A stretch of 41,263 nucleotides of DNA from Rs1 sp038900335. GTDB taxonomy: Bacteria; Pseudomonadota; Gammaproteobacteria; Pseudomonadales; Balneatricaceae. Of the stretch, positions 27,178 through 34,915 are shown piece after piece. The stretch is from assembly GCA_038900335.1 (NCBI GenBank), contig JBBMRB010000027.1:1-41263 (forward strand). Reading direction: 5' to 3'. Position numbers and translations under genes: made by a program. Within the stretch, counting starts at the first letter, position 1. The number at the start of each line of letters is the position of its first letter. The notes under the pieces are model-generated. The model saw nothing but the letters and a program-made list of their open reading frames with translations, was not told the DNA's origin and did no database searches.

Positions 27178-27627
27178 TTATTTAGACCAGGCAACGATGT
27201 AATGATCCAATTTATTTGCAAAATTTTGTCGATCATTTTGATTCATCTTATCAGGGCCACCCGATTGAATACCACTACTGCGCATTGACTCTAAAAAATC
27301 GCGCATATTCAACCGCGCTTTAATATTCTCTTGATCAAGCACCTCACCCCTTGGCGTCAATACTTGGGCACCTTTATCAATCACTTCTGATGCCAGTGGT
27401 AAATCACTGGTAATCACTAAATCATTTTGCTCACAGCGCCTAACTATCTCATCATCCGCAACATCAAAGCCCGCAGGGACACGAATCGATTTTATATTGG
27501 TTACATTTGGCACGCTTATGTGCTGATTCGCCACAAAATTAAGCGCGATGTTAGTGCGCTGTGCACTTCGTAATAATATATCTTTAACTACTTTTGGACA
27601 GGCATCAGCGTCAACCCAAATTGCCAT
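27178..27627 (-). CDS. YaiI/YqxD family protein (UPF0178)
   Basis: The 149-aa protein belongs to the UPF0178 (YaiI/YqxD) family, with a PIN/NYN-like fold: IWVDADACP near the start, then DLVITSDLPLA and GAQVLTPRGEVLD. The acidic residues suggest a nuclease-like metal site, but no activity is established that I know of. I start it at ATG 27627 after AGGAGAAAAT; six codons further upstream are open. It is 73 bp upstream of moaA on the same strand and divergent from the sugar operon. Confidence 0.9.
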   Translation of the reverse strand: MAIWVDADACPKVVKDILLRSAQRTNIALNFVANQHISVPNVTNIKSIRVPAGFDVADDEIVRRCEQNDLVITSDLPLASEVIDKGAQVLTPRGEVLDQENIKARLNMRDFLESMRSSGIQSGGPDKMNQNDRQNFANKLDHYIVAWSK

Positions 27628-27661
27628 ATTTTCTCCTACAGACAAAGCTTCATTTCATAAT

Positions 27662-27680
27662 TTATAGATGAGTCTATAAT
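27662..27680 (+). promoter_or_regulatory. Promoter -10 overlapping an inverted repeat before the sugar operon
   Basis: A perfect TATAAT (27675-27680) overlaps the inverted repeat TTATAGA-tgag-TCTATAA (27662-27679). The -35 is poor, which suggests activator dependence or an operator overlapping the promoter. It lies about 70 bp before the acetyltransferase gene. Confidence 0.45.
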
Positions 27681-27748
27681 ATGTTAAGGACCAATCGATA
27701 ACTTTACGCAACCAGTCAATAGTACCAATAAAAGCGCCGACACATAAT

Positions 27749-28321
27749 ATGATAGAACAACACATACTTGAGGGTAAACCATATAACCCTTTAACAAAAG
27801 AGTTAAGCGCACAAAGAAAGAGAGCAAAGGCGTTATGCTTTGAATATAACCACTGCCACCCTGATCAAAAAACCAAGAGACAGGAAATACTAGGCAAACT
27901 ATTAGCTCGTACTAATAAGGCCCATATCGAACCTAATTTCTTTTGCGATTATGGTTACAATATCACCTTAGGTAAAAATTTTTACGCTAATCATAACTGT
28001 GTGATACTCGATGCTGCACCTGTTAATATTGGTGATAACGTTATGTTTGGGCCAAATGTTAATTTATCAACAGCATCTCATCCACTACAAGCGCACATTA
28101 GAACATCAGGTATCGAAACTGCTGCAGCTATCAATATTGCCGATAATGTCTGGATTGGCATGGGAGCACAAATTTTACCGGGTGTTAGTATTGGTAAAAA
28201 CGCCATAGTAGCGGCGGGATCTGTCGTCAATAGAGATATACCAGATAACACGATGGTGGCTGGAGTACCTGCTAAAATAATTAAAAACCTCGAAACTGAA
28301 TCTGTAAATCATAATAATTAA
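27749..28321 (+). CDS. Sugar O-acetyltransferase (maltose/galactoside acetyltransferase type)
   Basis: Transfers acetyl from acetyl-CoA to a sugar hydroxyl. The 190-aa protein has the Maa/LacA N-terminal helical region (KPYNPLTKELSAQRKRAKAL) and a left-handed beta-helix of hexapeptide repeats (about 75-185), with the catalytic His in STASHPL and the final GVPAKIIKNL. It is the first gene of a cluster with a GlcNAc-type kinase (16 bp downstream) and nagA, so its substrate may be an amino sugar or its oligosaccharide; that is inference. Confidence 0.9.
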   Translation: MIEQHILEGKPYNPLTKELSAQRKRAKALCFEYNHCHPDQKTKRQEILGKLLARTNKAHIEPNFFCDYGYNITLGKNFYANHNCVILDAAPVNIGDNVMFGPNVNLSTASHPLQAHIRTSGIETAAAINIADNVWIGMGAQILPGVSIGKNAIVAAGSVVNRDIPDNTMVAGVPAKIIKNLETESVNHNN

Positions 28322-28337
28322 TGGATACTGACTAACA

Positions 28338-29234
28338 ATGAATGATGAACATTGGCTACTAGCAGTCGATGGTGGTGGCAGCCATTGTCGTGTTCGATTG
28401 TGCAATAAAAACGGTACTGTTTTAGGTGAAGGTAGTGCCGGCAGCGCCAACGCTCGTTTAGGCGCAGATGTTGTTTTTAAAGAAATATTGACGGCAACAG
28501 AGCGTGCACTTAAACAGGCAAAGCTGACATCAAGTATACTTAACAAAACCTATGTAGGGTTGGGCCTTGCAGGTGCTGTATCGCCATCGTTAAATGACTC
28601 TATCAAACACTACCCCCACCCGTTTGCAGCGCTAAAGCTAGAAAACGATGCAGTCATTGCCTGCTTAGGCGCCCATCGAGCACAAACTGGCGCTATTGTG
28701 ATTTTCGGCACAGGTTCTTGTGCTGTCATTAATCACACCGACAAGAGGCAGCAGCAGTTTCAAACTATCGGCGGCTGGGGGCTTGGCATATCTGATCAGG
28801 GAAGCGGCGCTAAACTTGGGTTAGACTTTGTTAGAGCTGCTGTGTCTGGTTTTGAAGGCATCACTCAAAGTAGCCCGCTAACAGATCGATTCATGCAAAC
28901 ATTTAATAATAGTCCACTAGCTGTTTTTCAGTGGTGCGAGCAAGCAAAACCTAAACAGTATGGATCATTAGTTCCAATGATTATCGAGCACTTTCAGCAA
29001 GCAGATGCTATCGCCTGCCAACTTATTAACAGCAGTATCAATGAAGCGAGCATGTTAATAACACGAACTATTGAGCTTAGCTCATCAAAGATTTGTTTAA
29101 TGGGCGGCTACGCACAATTTATAGCACCATTATTAAATAACGAGGTAAAGCAACACATTAGCCCTGCGCTAGGTGATGCGTTAGATGGCGGCATTTATCT
29201 AGCTAGACACAGTTATTTAAATCGACACCAATAA
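28338..29234 (+). CDS. BadF/BadG-family kinase, probable N-acetylglucosamine or glucosamine kinase
   Basis: Phosphorylates an amino sugar with ATP. The 298-aa protein has the ASKHA fold: phosphate-1 loop LAVDGGGSHCRVRL (near 8-21), GLGLAGAVSP, phosphate-2 loop IVIFGTGSCAVI, and GGWGLGISDQGSGAKLG, typical of BadF/BadG/BcrA/BcrD GlcNAc kinases. The last third has the adenosine motif LMGGYAQF. With nagA downstream it would supply GlcNAc-6-phosphate from free GlcNAc taken up without a phosphotransferase. GlcNAc against GlcN specificity cannot be read from sequence. Confidence 0.88.
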   Translation: MNDEHWLLAVDGGGSHCRVRLCNKNGTVLGEGSAGSANARLGADVVFKEILTATERALKQAKLTSSILNKTYVGLGLAGAVSPSLNDSIKHYPHPFAALKLENDAVIACLGAHRAQTGAIVIFGTGSCAVINHTDKRQQQFQTIGGWGLGISDQGSGAKLGLDFVRAAVSGFEGITQSSPLTDRFMQTFNNSPLAVFQWCEQAKPKQYGSLVPMIIEHFQQADAIACQLINSSINEASMLITRTIELSSSKICLMGGYAQFIAPLLNNEVKQHISPALGDALDGGIYLARHSYLNRHQ

Positions 29235-29278
29235 TCTTACTTAAACAATTTGCACAGCTATGTTATGGATACTTATCA

Positions 29279-30418
29279 ATGTTGACAATTTTACAAAACG
29301 CTCGTTTTTTTACCTCATCAAACATAGTAGAGGGTAAAAGCATTGTTATTGAAAATGACAAAATTATCGACATAACAGCAACATTCAAACAAACCAATAA
29401 CAGTTCTGATCAGCTCATAGATCTACAGGGACATTTGTTAACCCCAGGTTTTATTGACACACAAGTTAACGGTGGCAATGGCATACTGTTTAACAACCAA
29501 AGCGATGTCCAAGCAATTACTCAAATAGGAAAAGCCCATCGCGCATTCGGTACCACTGGTTTTTTAGCGACATTAATCAGTGATAGTGATGAAGTTATTA
29601 GCAAGGCCATTAGTGCTGCAAAAGAAGCACAAAAATCCAAGGTGCCTGGTTTTTTAGGATTACACTTAGAAGGGCCTTACTTAAATACCATTAAACGTGG
29701 AGTACACAGTGATCAGCACGTCAGAGCACCGTCATCACAATCACTTGCCACTCTAAAGGAACTGAATGCAATAGGTCAGTCGATGGTCACTATTGCCCCC
29801 GAGGTTGTCGGTAATGCATTTATTAAAGAGTTATCGGACAGCGGTATTATTGTATCTATAGGCCACACTAACGCATCCTACCAATGTACTACTGACGCCA
29901 TTGCCAGTGGCGCCAGGGGCTTCACCCATCTATATAATGCGATGTCTGCTCTTAATAGCAGAGAGCCCGGGGCGGTCGGTGCTGCACTAGCAGATAACAA
30001 TACCTGGTGTGCTATTATCGTGGATGGTCATCACGTACACCCTGTCGCATTAAAAATAGCAATAGCTGCAAAAGCTGAGAGAAAAGTCATGCTGGTTACT
30101 GATGCTATACACTGCGTTGGTGCGCAAGGTGATGTTTTCAATTTGGCTGGGCAAGATATTTTTAGACAAGACGGTAAAGTCACAACGCGCCAAGGTACTT
30201 TGGCAGGCTCAGATTTAGATATGGCCAGTGCTGTACGCAACTGCGTAGCTATGCTAGATATACCTTTAGAAGAGGCGTTAAGAATGGCCTCTCTATACCC
30301 TGCTCAGTTCTTAGCCATCGATGACAAATACGGGAAAATTGCTCCAGGTTATCAAGCGAGCCTAACGCTACTTAATCAGCAGTTGAAGGTAGTCAACACT
30401 TGGATTGATGGCGCTTAA
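29279..30418 (+). CDS. nagA: N-acetylglucosamine-6-phosphate deacetylase
   Basis: Removes acetyl from GlcNAc-6-phosphate to give glucosamine-6-phosphate. The 379-aa amidohydrolase shows PGFIDTQVNGGNG, the metal ligand Glu in HLEGPYLN, metal His residues in SIGHTNASY and FTHLYNAMSAL, and the catalytic Asp in VTDAIHCVG. The C-terminal substrate-binding region ends in GSLTLL-type strands (ASLTLLNQQLK). It is the last gene of the cluster, 44 bp after the kinase. No nagB (deaminase) or transporter is adjacent; glucosamine-6-phosphate could enter the cell-wall route directly. Confidence 0.96.
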   Translation: MLTILQNARFFTSSNIVEGKSIVIENDKIIDITATFKQTNNSSDQLIDLQGHLLTPGFIDTQVNGGNGILFNNQSDVQAITQIGKAHRAFGTTGFLATLISDSDEVISKAISAAKEAQKSKVPGFLGLHLEGPYLNTIKRGVHSDQHVRAPSSQSLATLKELNAIGQSMVTIAPEVVGNAFIKELSDSGIIVSIGHTNASYQCTTDAIASGARGFTHLYNAMSALNSREPGAVGAALADNNTWCAIIVDGHHVHPVALKIAIAAKAERKVMLVTDAIHCVGAQGDVFNLAGQDIFRQDGKVTTRQGTLAGSDLDMASAVRNCVAMLDIPLEEALRMASLYPAQFLAIDDKYGKIAPGYQASLTLLNQQLKVVNTWIDGA

Positions 30419-30429
30419 TTTAATACACT

Positions 30430-31149
30430 TTATTTTAACTGCAGTTTAAGCTCTACTATTTGTTGCTCTATTTGCTCGTAACGATCTTGATCCCAAATAA
30501 TTTTATGGTTACTAAAATCTATCTGGTAGGGAGTTCTTGACAGTATATCCATACCCAGTAAACCATCATAATCAGCCCCCCCTTGATGCTCAATCATTGT
30601 CACCTGTTTAGCAGGTAGCTCATAGGGCCCAAAGCGCAGGTTTTCAACATTATAATCCCAAGTTTTTATTTTGCCGCCACCTGCAACACGTGCATACGAT
30701 GATTTTTTAAAGCTCTTATCAAAAAAAGGTAAGGCATCAGAGTGAATAACCGTTACGCTAGCGCCGGTATCAAGTAATAGATTAAGCCTGAATGCGCGAT
30801 ACCCTCTCATTATATCTACAGGTACTAACACTCGATTATTAGCAACGATGATATTAGTGCTGATAGCTTGCTTGCTGTTTTCAAGCTTTACTAACGTATT
30901 ATTTAATATTAATTTTTTTGCTAACGCTTTATTTTCAAGATCAAACAGTTCTTGCTTACTTGCGCTATTTTTAACAGCCACACTTTCTCGCTCTTTTAGT
31001 TGCGAGATATATTTAGCCGGTACTTTAGACAGACGATCGACATATATTTTACGCCCACTGTCATTAGTGTACTGATAAATTTGTGCGCTTGCACTCGCTT
31101 GCATAAGTAACGCAGTGCTAGCTATGAAAAAATTAACCCAATAATTCAA
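30430..31149 (-). CDS. Secreted DUF4124-retropepsin-like aspartic protease
   Basis: A 239-aa protein starting MNYWVNFFIASTALLMQASA, a clear signal peptide (cut near SASA/QIY). Then come a DUF4124-like segment (IYQYTNDSGRKIYVDRLSKVP), a helical Glu/Lys-rich stretch (about 50-100) and a retropepsin-like domain with LLLDTGASVTVIH (active-site Asp127) and DGLLGMDIL. One DTG motif fits the single-chain, dimeric retropepsin type (TIGR02281-like). I start it at TTG 31149, because GGAG lies five bases before it and it begins the signal peptide; a frame from 31212 is also open. It is convergent with nagA, 11 bp apart. Its substrate is unknown. Confidence 0.8.
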   Translation of the reverse strand: MNYWVNFFIASTALLMQASASAQIYQYTNDSGRKIYVDRLSKVPAKYISQLKERESVAVKNSASKQELFDLENKALAKKLILNNTLVKLENSKQAISTNIIVANNRVLVPVDIMRGYRAFRLNLLLDTGASVTVIHSDALPFFDKSFKKSSYARVAGGGKIKTWDYNVENLRFGPYELPAKQVTMIEHQGGADYDGLLGMDILSRTPYQIDFSNHKIIWDQDRYEQIEQQIVELKLQLK

Positions 31150-31463
31150 TTGATCTCCACTACAATAAACCATCCGTATTAGAGTTTCATTACAAACGAT
31201 AGCACGACACATTACAACCTAATAAAAGGATATTAATTTAAGCTTCTGAAAATAATTAATATCGATATCTAGCGATATGCGCATTATCATATTTGATATA
31301 ATTGAGTGCTGCGAATCTTGAATAGCCAATTTTTTTATAAATACAATAGCCTAATCACCATTTAACTACAGCTCTAACTACAGTTTTAACTACAGCTCTA
31401 ACTACAGCCTTTAATATTCATAATATCCCTGTTTTGACACATTTAAGGTGATAACTAAATGGC
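31150..31463. other. Gene-free spacer with a 12-bp tandem repeat
   Basis: About 310 bp between the retropepsin gene and the fda terminator. It is A/T-rich and I see no gene. The one structured element is a run of four 12-bp repeats at 31363-31410. The promoter of the retropepsin gene should lie here but no good box pair is visible. Confidence 0.5.
31363..31410. repeat. Four tandem 12-bp repeats
   Basis: TAACTACAGCTC is repeated four times; copies 1 and 3 are identical, copy 2 ends in TTT and copy 4 in CCT. The perfect period suggests slippage expansion, so copy number may vary between strains. Confidence 0.9.
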
Positions 31464-31496
31464 AAAAAAAAGCAGCTAGTGAAAACACTAACTGCT
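31464..31496 (-). terminator. Terminator after fda
   Basis: Minus-strand AGCAGTTAGTG pairs with CACTAGCTGCT (one G-U pair) around a TTTT loop, followed by eight Ts. It lies about 60 bp after the fda stop. Confidence 0.88.
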
Positions 31497-31557
31497 CGTT
31501 TGAAGCATGCGGGCTCACAAGTAAGGTAACTACCGGTGAGTTAAAAGCTAAACCTGC

Positions 31558-32451
31558 TTAGCTATTAGATGCTTGGTAAATTGCTTCTATTGATTGATCC
31601 ATCATTGCATCAAATTCTGCTGCACTTTGCTGAGCCGATAAGCCTTCTGATAACGCACGAGAGAAACTAGCAATAATCCCTTTATTTGCTGTCAAACGAC
31701 GATTTGCTTCTTCACGACTATAGCCACCAGAAAGTGCGACTACTTTAATGACTTTTCCATGGGCGATACACGCTTGGTAATGATTGTTATTTTCTGGCAA
31801 TGTTAGTTTCAACATAACGCTTTGAGTATCATTTAATTGATTAAGCTCTTCTAATATAGCATCTTGCAATAAATCTTCAGCTTTCGCTTTTTCTGCACAA
31901 TGAATATCAATTTCAGGCTCAATAATCGGCATTAGACCAGCGGCGATAATCTCTTTTGCTACACTAAATTGTTGTGCAACAAGTGCCTTGATACCGCCAG
32001 CATCAGCTTGCTGGATAACAGAGCGCATTTTCGTTCCAAAAATACCTTTCTCACGACCTTTAGCTAACAGTTGTGACAAATTATCAATGGGCTTCATTAA
32101 CTGCACGCCGTTTGCTAGTGACTCAAGTCCTTTATCTACTTTTAGAAAAGGTACAACGCCCTTTTCTTCCCATAGATAATCTGCCGTACTTTTACCATTC
32201 ACTTCACGATCCATTGTGTTTTCAAATAAAATAGCACCAATAACTCGTTCACCAGTAAAACTAGGACTTGTCATAATACGACTACGCATTTGATGAACAA
32301 CGCTATACATACCTTCTTCGTCATTCCATGCGTCATCATTAACCCCATAAGCCATTAAAGCTTTAGGTGTACTACCGCCACTTTGATCTAAAGCGGCAAT
32401 AAAACCGTTTTGGGATTTAATTTTATCTAACTGGTCACTATAATTTTTCAC
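31558..32451 (-). CDS. fda: Fructose-bisphosphate aldolase class I
   Basis: Cleaves fructose 1,6-bisphosphate to two triose phosphates by a Schiff-base mechanism without metal. The 297-aa protein aligns by eye over its whole length with staphylococcal Fda: IAALDQSGGSTPKAL, GAILFENTMDREVNGKSTADYL, VVPFLKVDKGL, the Schiff-base Lys215 in VMLKLTLPE, and VVALSGGYSREEAN. The start is GTG 32451, with a weak ribosome site. The gene stands alone with its own terminator and a 24-bp palindrome before it. tpiA is elsewhere in the window. Confidence 0.92.
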   Translation of the reverse strand: MKNYSDQLDKIKSQNGFIAALDQSGGSTPKALMAYGVNDDAWNDEEGMYSVVHQMRSRIMTSPSFTGERVIGAILFENTMDREVNGKSTADYLWEEKGVVPFLKVDKGLESLANGVQLMKPIDNLSQLLAKGREKGIFGTKMRSVIQQADAGGIKALVAQQFSVAKEIIAAGLMPIIEPEIDIHCAEKAKAEDLLQDAILEELNQLNDTQSVMLKLTLPENNNHYQACIAHGKVIKVVALSGGYSREEANRRLTANKGIIASFSRALSEGLSAQQSAAEFDAMMDQSIEAIYQASNS

Positions 32452-32480
32452 AATGCATCTCGCTGATTAAAAGTATAAGA

Positions 32481-32504
32481 AAATATTACGATATCATAAT
32501 ATTT
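32481..32504. promoter_or_regulatory. 24-bp palindrome before fda, candidate operator
   Basis: AAATATTACGATATCATAAT and the next four bases form a 24-bp palindrome with only one mismatched pair. It is centred about 41 bp before the fda GTG and overlaps the expected promoter region (a possible -10 TATACT lies at 32472-32477), so a dimeric regulator site is likely. Confidence 0.55.
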
Positions 32505-32664
32505 AAAATTCAAGAATTGATAACCGATAACGCATTATGCCAGAGACAAGAAAGTTAGGAAATCTCTGTGAGCATCTAAATGTAGAACTTCGTTTTATTT
32601 TAATCTTTTTTAAAAAGAGTAAGTGGTAGCAAAGCAGTGTTAAAAACGAGGTGATAAGATATTT

Positions 32665-32700
32665 TTTAAATAAATACCCCGTATAACTGGGTATACGAGG
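32665..32700 (-). terminator. Terminator after the peroxiredoxin gene
   Basis: Minus-strand CCTCGTATA pairs with TATACGGGG (one U-G pair) with a 6-nt loop, followed by TATTTATTT. The U-tract is only moderate. The stem resembles the hairpins near the 5S gene at the window end. Confidence 0.65.
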
Positions 32701-32725
32701 TTTAACTGCCTACTACTTGTTAAGA

Positions 32726-33367
32726 CTATGCGTTAAGCAAAGCAACTATTTCAGCAGGTTCTTGACGGTAAGTGTAATCAGCATCTACTGATGCATGCAT
32801 GACTTTACCATCCTTAGCTATAATAAATGTTGCTGATAACGGTAATTCCAAGTTGCCCTTACCATTGTATTGCTCAATATCGGTACCAAATTTTGCATAA
32901 ATAGGTACTAGCTCTGGTGCCAGAGTAAACATAATACCTAGCTGACGTGCATAATTTGAACCTTCATCTGATAATACCTCAAAAGATAATGCATTTTTTT
33001 CAGCTGTCGATAAAGACTCATCCGGTAACTCAGGGGTAATAGCGACCAATGTTGCCCCTGCCGCCTTGATATTTTCTAATTGCGCCTGATAAGCTGCAAG
33101 TTCTAAATTACAATATGGGCACCAACCGCCTCGGTAGAAAGTGATGACAACGGGTCCGTTTGCAAGCAGTGTCTCTAACTGGCGAAGTTCACCATTTTGA
33201 TTTGGTAAATTAAACGATTTAAACTGCTCACCTGCTTTAGGCGCTGCATCTTCTATGCCTGAAGCTTTTAACTGTTGGGTAATACTGTTCATGGTCGCAA
33301 AAGTATCTGCAGGTAAGGCCTGAGCCGTGGCTTCTCTTCGCTGTGTAAGTTGATCTGCTAATGACAT
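32726..33367 (-). CDS. Peroxiredoxin-like protein (AhpC/TSA type)
   Basis: Thioredoxin-fold peroxidase family. The 213-aa protein has a helical N-terminal extension (1-45), then VVITFYRGGWCPYCNLELAAY with Cys83 and Cys86 (a CPYC pair rather than a lone peroxidatic Cys), LVAITPELPDESL, and ATFIIAKDGKVMHASVDADY. This is the 'peroxiredoxin-like' group rather than classical AhpC, and it may reduce peroxides or disulfides. Two near-identical palindromes in its promoter region suggest a TetR-type repressor acting on it; no such regulator lies adjacent. Confidence 0.88.
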   Translation of the reverse strand: MSLADQLTQRREATAQALPADTFATMNSITQQLKASGIEDAAPKAGEQFKSFNLPNQNGELRQLETLLANGPVVITFYRGGWCPYCNLELAAYQAQLENIKAAGATLVAITPELPDESLSTAEKNALSFEVLSDEGSNYARQLGIMFTLAPELVPIYAKFGTDIEQYNGKGNLELPLSATFIIAKDGKVMHASVDADYTYRQEPAEIVALLNA

Positions 33368-33389
33368 GGTTAATCCTTATCTTACTATA

Positions 33390-33405
33390 TTGAATGATCG
33401 CTCAA
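33390..33405. promoter_or_regulatory. Palindromic operator copy 1 before the peroxiredoxin gene
   Basis: TTGAATGATCGCTCAA, an imperfect 16-bp palindrome about 23 bp before the ATG. It matches copy 2 (read on the other strand) at 14 of 16 positions. Confidence 0.65.
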
Positions 33406-33438
33406 AATAGCAAACGACAACACTAAAAAGCAAGGTTT

Positions 33439-33454
33439 TTGAACAATCATTCAA
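33439..33454. promoter_or_regulatory. Palindromic operator copy 2 before the peroxiredoxin gene
   Basis: TTGAACAATCATTCAA, centred 49 bp from copy 1. The expected -35 region (minus-strand TTGCTT, 33428-33433 or nearby) lies between the two copies, so they bracket the promoter. Confidence 0.65.
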
Positions 33455-33833
33455 AATAATTTTATTCTCAGATCCTACATTAGCGAATGAAGATATTAAT
33501 ATTTATTGTTTATTGCAACCGCACACACAGATAATTCAATCGTATTCTAGAGGCATAGCAAAAATTTCAACACTGCCAGCTAGAACTACAAGCATTGCTA
33601 ACAATATTCCTATAAATATTGTTAAAATTCAATCCTCTAATAATAGAGACGATACATAAAAATAAAGTTTTTTGGTGACAAGACATAAAAATAAAGACGA
33701 TAGTAACAAGCCCTGATAATATGACTTCAATGCACAGCAACTAGCTTCTGACACATGACATAACGAATATCAGCTCAGTTATTTAGAAGTTATTAAATGT
33801 ATTATGAAAACAATAACTAGGAGAATAATATAA
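33455..33833. other. Gene-free spacer between the peroxiredoxin gene and the TRAP genes
   Basis: About 380 bp, A/T-rich, with no gene visible. It contains an inverted repeat TAACAATATT/AATATTGTTA (33599-33624) and a 14-bp direct repeat ACATAAAAATAAAG (33654-33667 and 33683-33696, 29 bp apart). These may control the TRAP genes. A weak -10 (TATTAT, 33800-33805) and the ribosome site TAGGAGAA precede the TAXI gene. Confidence 0.5.
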
Positions 33834-34787
33834 ATGAAAATTAGTAGTTTAGTTCTTAGCACCGCCGTTAGTTTAATGGCAACACAGCTTAGTTTTGCAC
33901 AAACACAAATCACTTATAAATCAGCAAAAACAACATCTTCTTACTATCAAATGGCGGTTGAAATATCGCAAGCTGTTAAAAAAGATACCGATAATCAAAT
34001 TGTTATTACCGTAGAAGAAAGCCAAGGCTCTGTGCAAAACGTTATGGAATCAACTGTTCGTGGCGCTAATTACGTTTTCACGACACCGCCAGCTTTAGTT
34101 AAACTGGCACAGCAAGGCAAAGCGATGTTTAAAAACAAAGCTAACCCTAAATTCAACGATATCCGTGCACTTTTTCCTATCCCATCACTGACCATGCATT
34201 TTGTTATGTCTCAAAAAAGTGGCATAAATAATTTTGCCGATATGCAAGGCAAAAAAGTACTGCTAGGTAAAGGTTCTTTTGGCGCGCGTGAAGGCGAAAA
34301 ATATATTAAATTATTTGGTTTAGAGGATAAGGTAAATATTGCAAACGCCGAGCTTTCAAACGCGGTACAAGCTCTAAAAAATGGACAAATTGATGGTTTC
34401 GTAACAGCAGGATCTTTCCCTGCCCCAAACGTCATTGAAGCCGCTGCGAGCACCGATATTAAAGTTCTTTCATTAAATGATGAGCAAATAGCGCAATCTA
34501 AACGCACTAAACTCGTGATACCTGCAGGCACTTATGCAGGCCAAGATAAAGAAATAACAACAACATCACTGCCTGTTGTTGCCTATGCTAGTGCTGCCAT
34601 GGATGATGATACAGCTTACGCACTAACCAAAGCTTTTTGGAATCAAAAGAACGCAATGTCTAATGATTCACCGTGGTGGAAAGGAGTGTCTACTCAAATG
34701 TTAGTAAACATTGACGGTAAAATTCACCCAGGTGCCATTAAGTATTATAAAGAATTGGGTGTTATTCTGACTGAGCAACAAAACTAA
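33834..34787 (+). CDS. TAXI-family TRAP transporter substrate-binding protein
   Basis: The periplasmic receptor of a TRAP transporter. The 317-aa protein has a signal peptide (MKISSLVLSTAVSLMATQ, cut near SFA/QT) and the TAXI pattern: SSYYQMAVEISQAV, ESQGSVQNV, VFTTPPALVK, LTMHFVMSQKSGINNFADMQGKK-type strand, GSFGAREGEK, and ALKNGQIDGFVTAGSFPAP. The fused permease gene lies 128 bp downstream. The substrate cannot be read from sequence; known TAXI systems take up organic acids or amino acids. A hairpin terminator follows it, which would make more receptor than permease. Confidence 0.9.
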   Translation: MKISSLVLSTAVSLMATQLSFAQTQITYKSAKTTSSYYQMAVEISQAVKKDTDNQIVITVEESQGSVQNVMESTVRGANYVFTTPPALVKLAQQGKAMFKNKANPKFNDIRALFPIPSLTMHFVMSQKSGINNFADMQGKKVLLGKGSFGAREGEKYIKLFGLEDKVNIANAELSNAVQALKNGQIDGFVTAGSFPAPNVIEAAASTDIKVLSLNDEQIAQSKRTKLVIPAGTYAGQDKEITTTSLPVVAYASAAMDDDTAYALTKAFWNQKNAMSNDSPWWKGVSTQMLVNIDGKIHPGAIKYYKELGVILTEQQN

Positions 34788-34806
34788 TATTAAATTTATC
34801 ACAACA

Positions 34807-34828
34807 AGAGGCTGTTCAGCCTCTTTTT
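34807..34828 (+). terminator. Terminator between the TRAP receptor and permease genes
   Basis: A perfect 8-bp stem (AGAGGCTG/CAGCCTCT, with a tight TT loop, or 7 bp with a GTTC loop) followed by TTTT. It probably causes partial termination after the receptor gene. Confidence 0.75.
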
Positions 34829-34915
34829 AACCTCAAACTGCTATATCATTTAATATGATCATTACAGCTATTCAAACATACCTTTAATGTACAATTTACC
34901 GACAGAGTTCTTGCT

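Noticed and set aside
31363..31410. Possible CRISPR array
   Set aside because: The 12-bp units are directly adjacent, with no spacers and no cas genes nearby.
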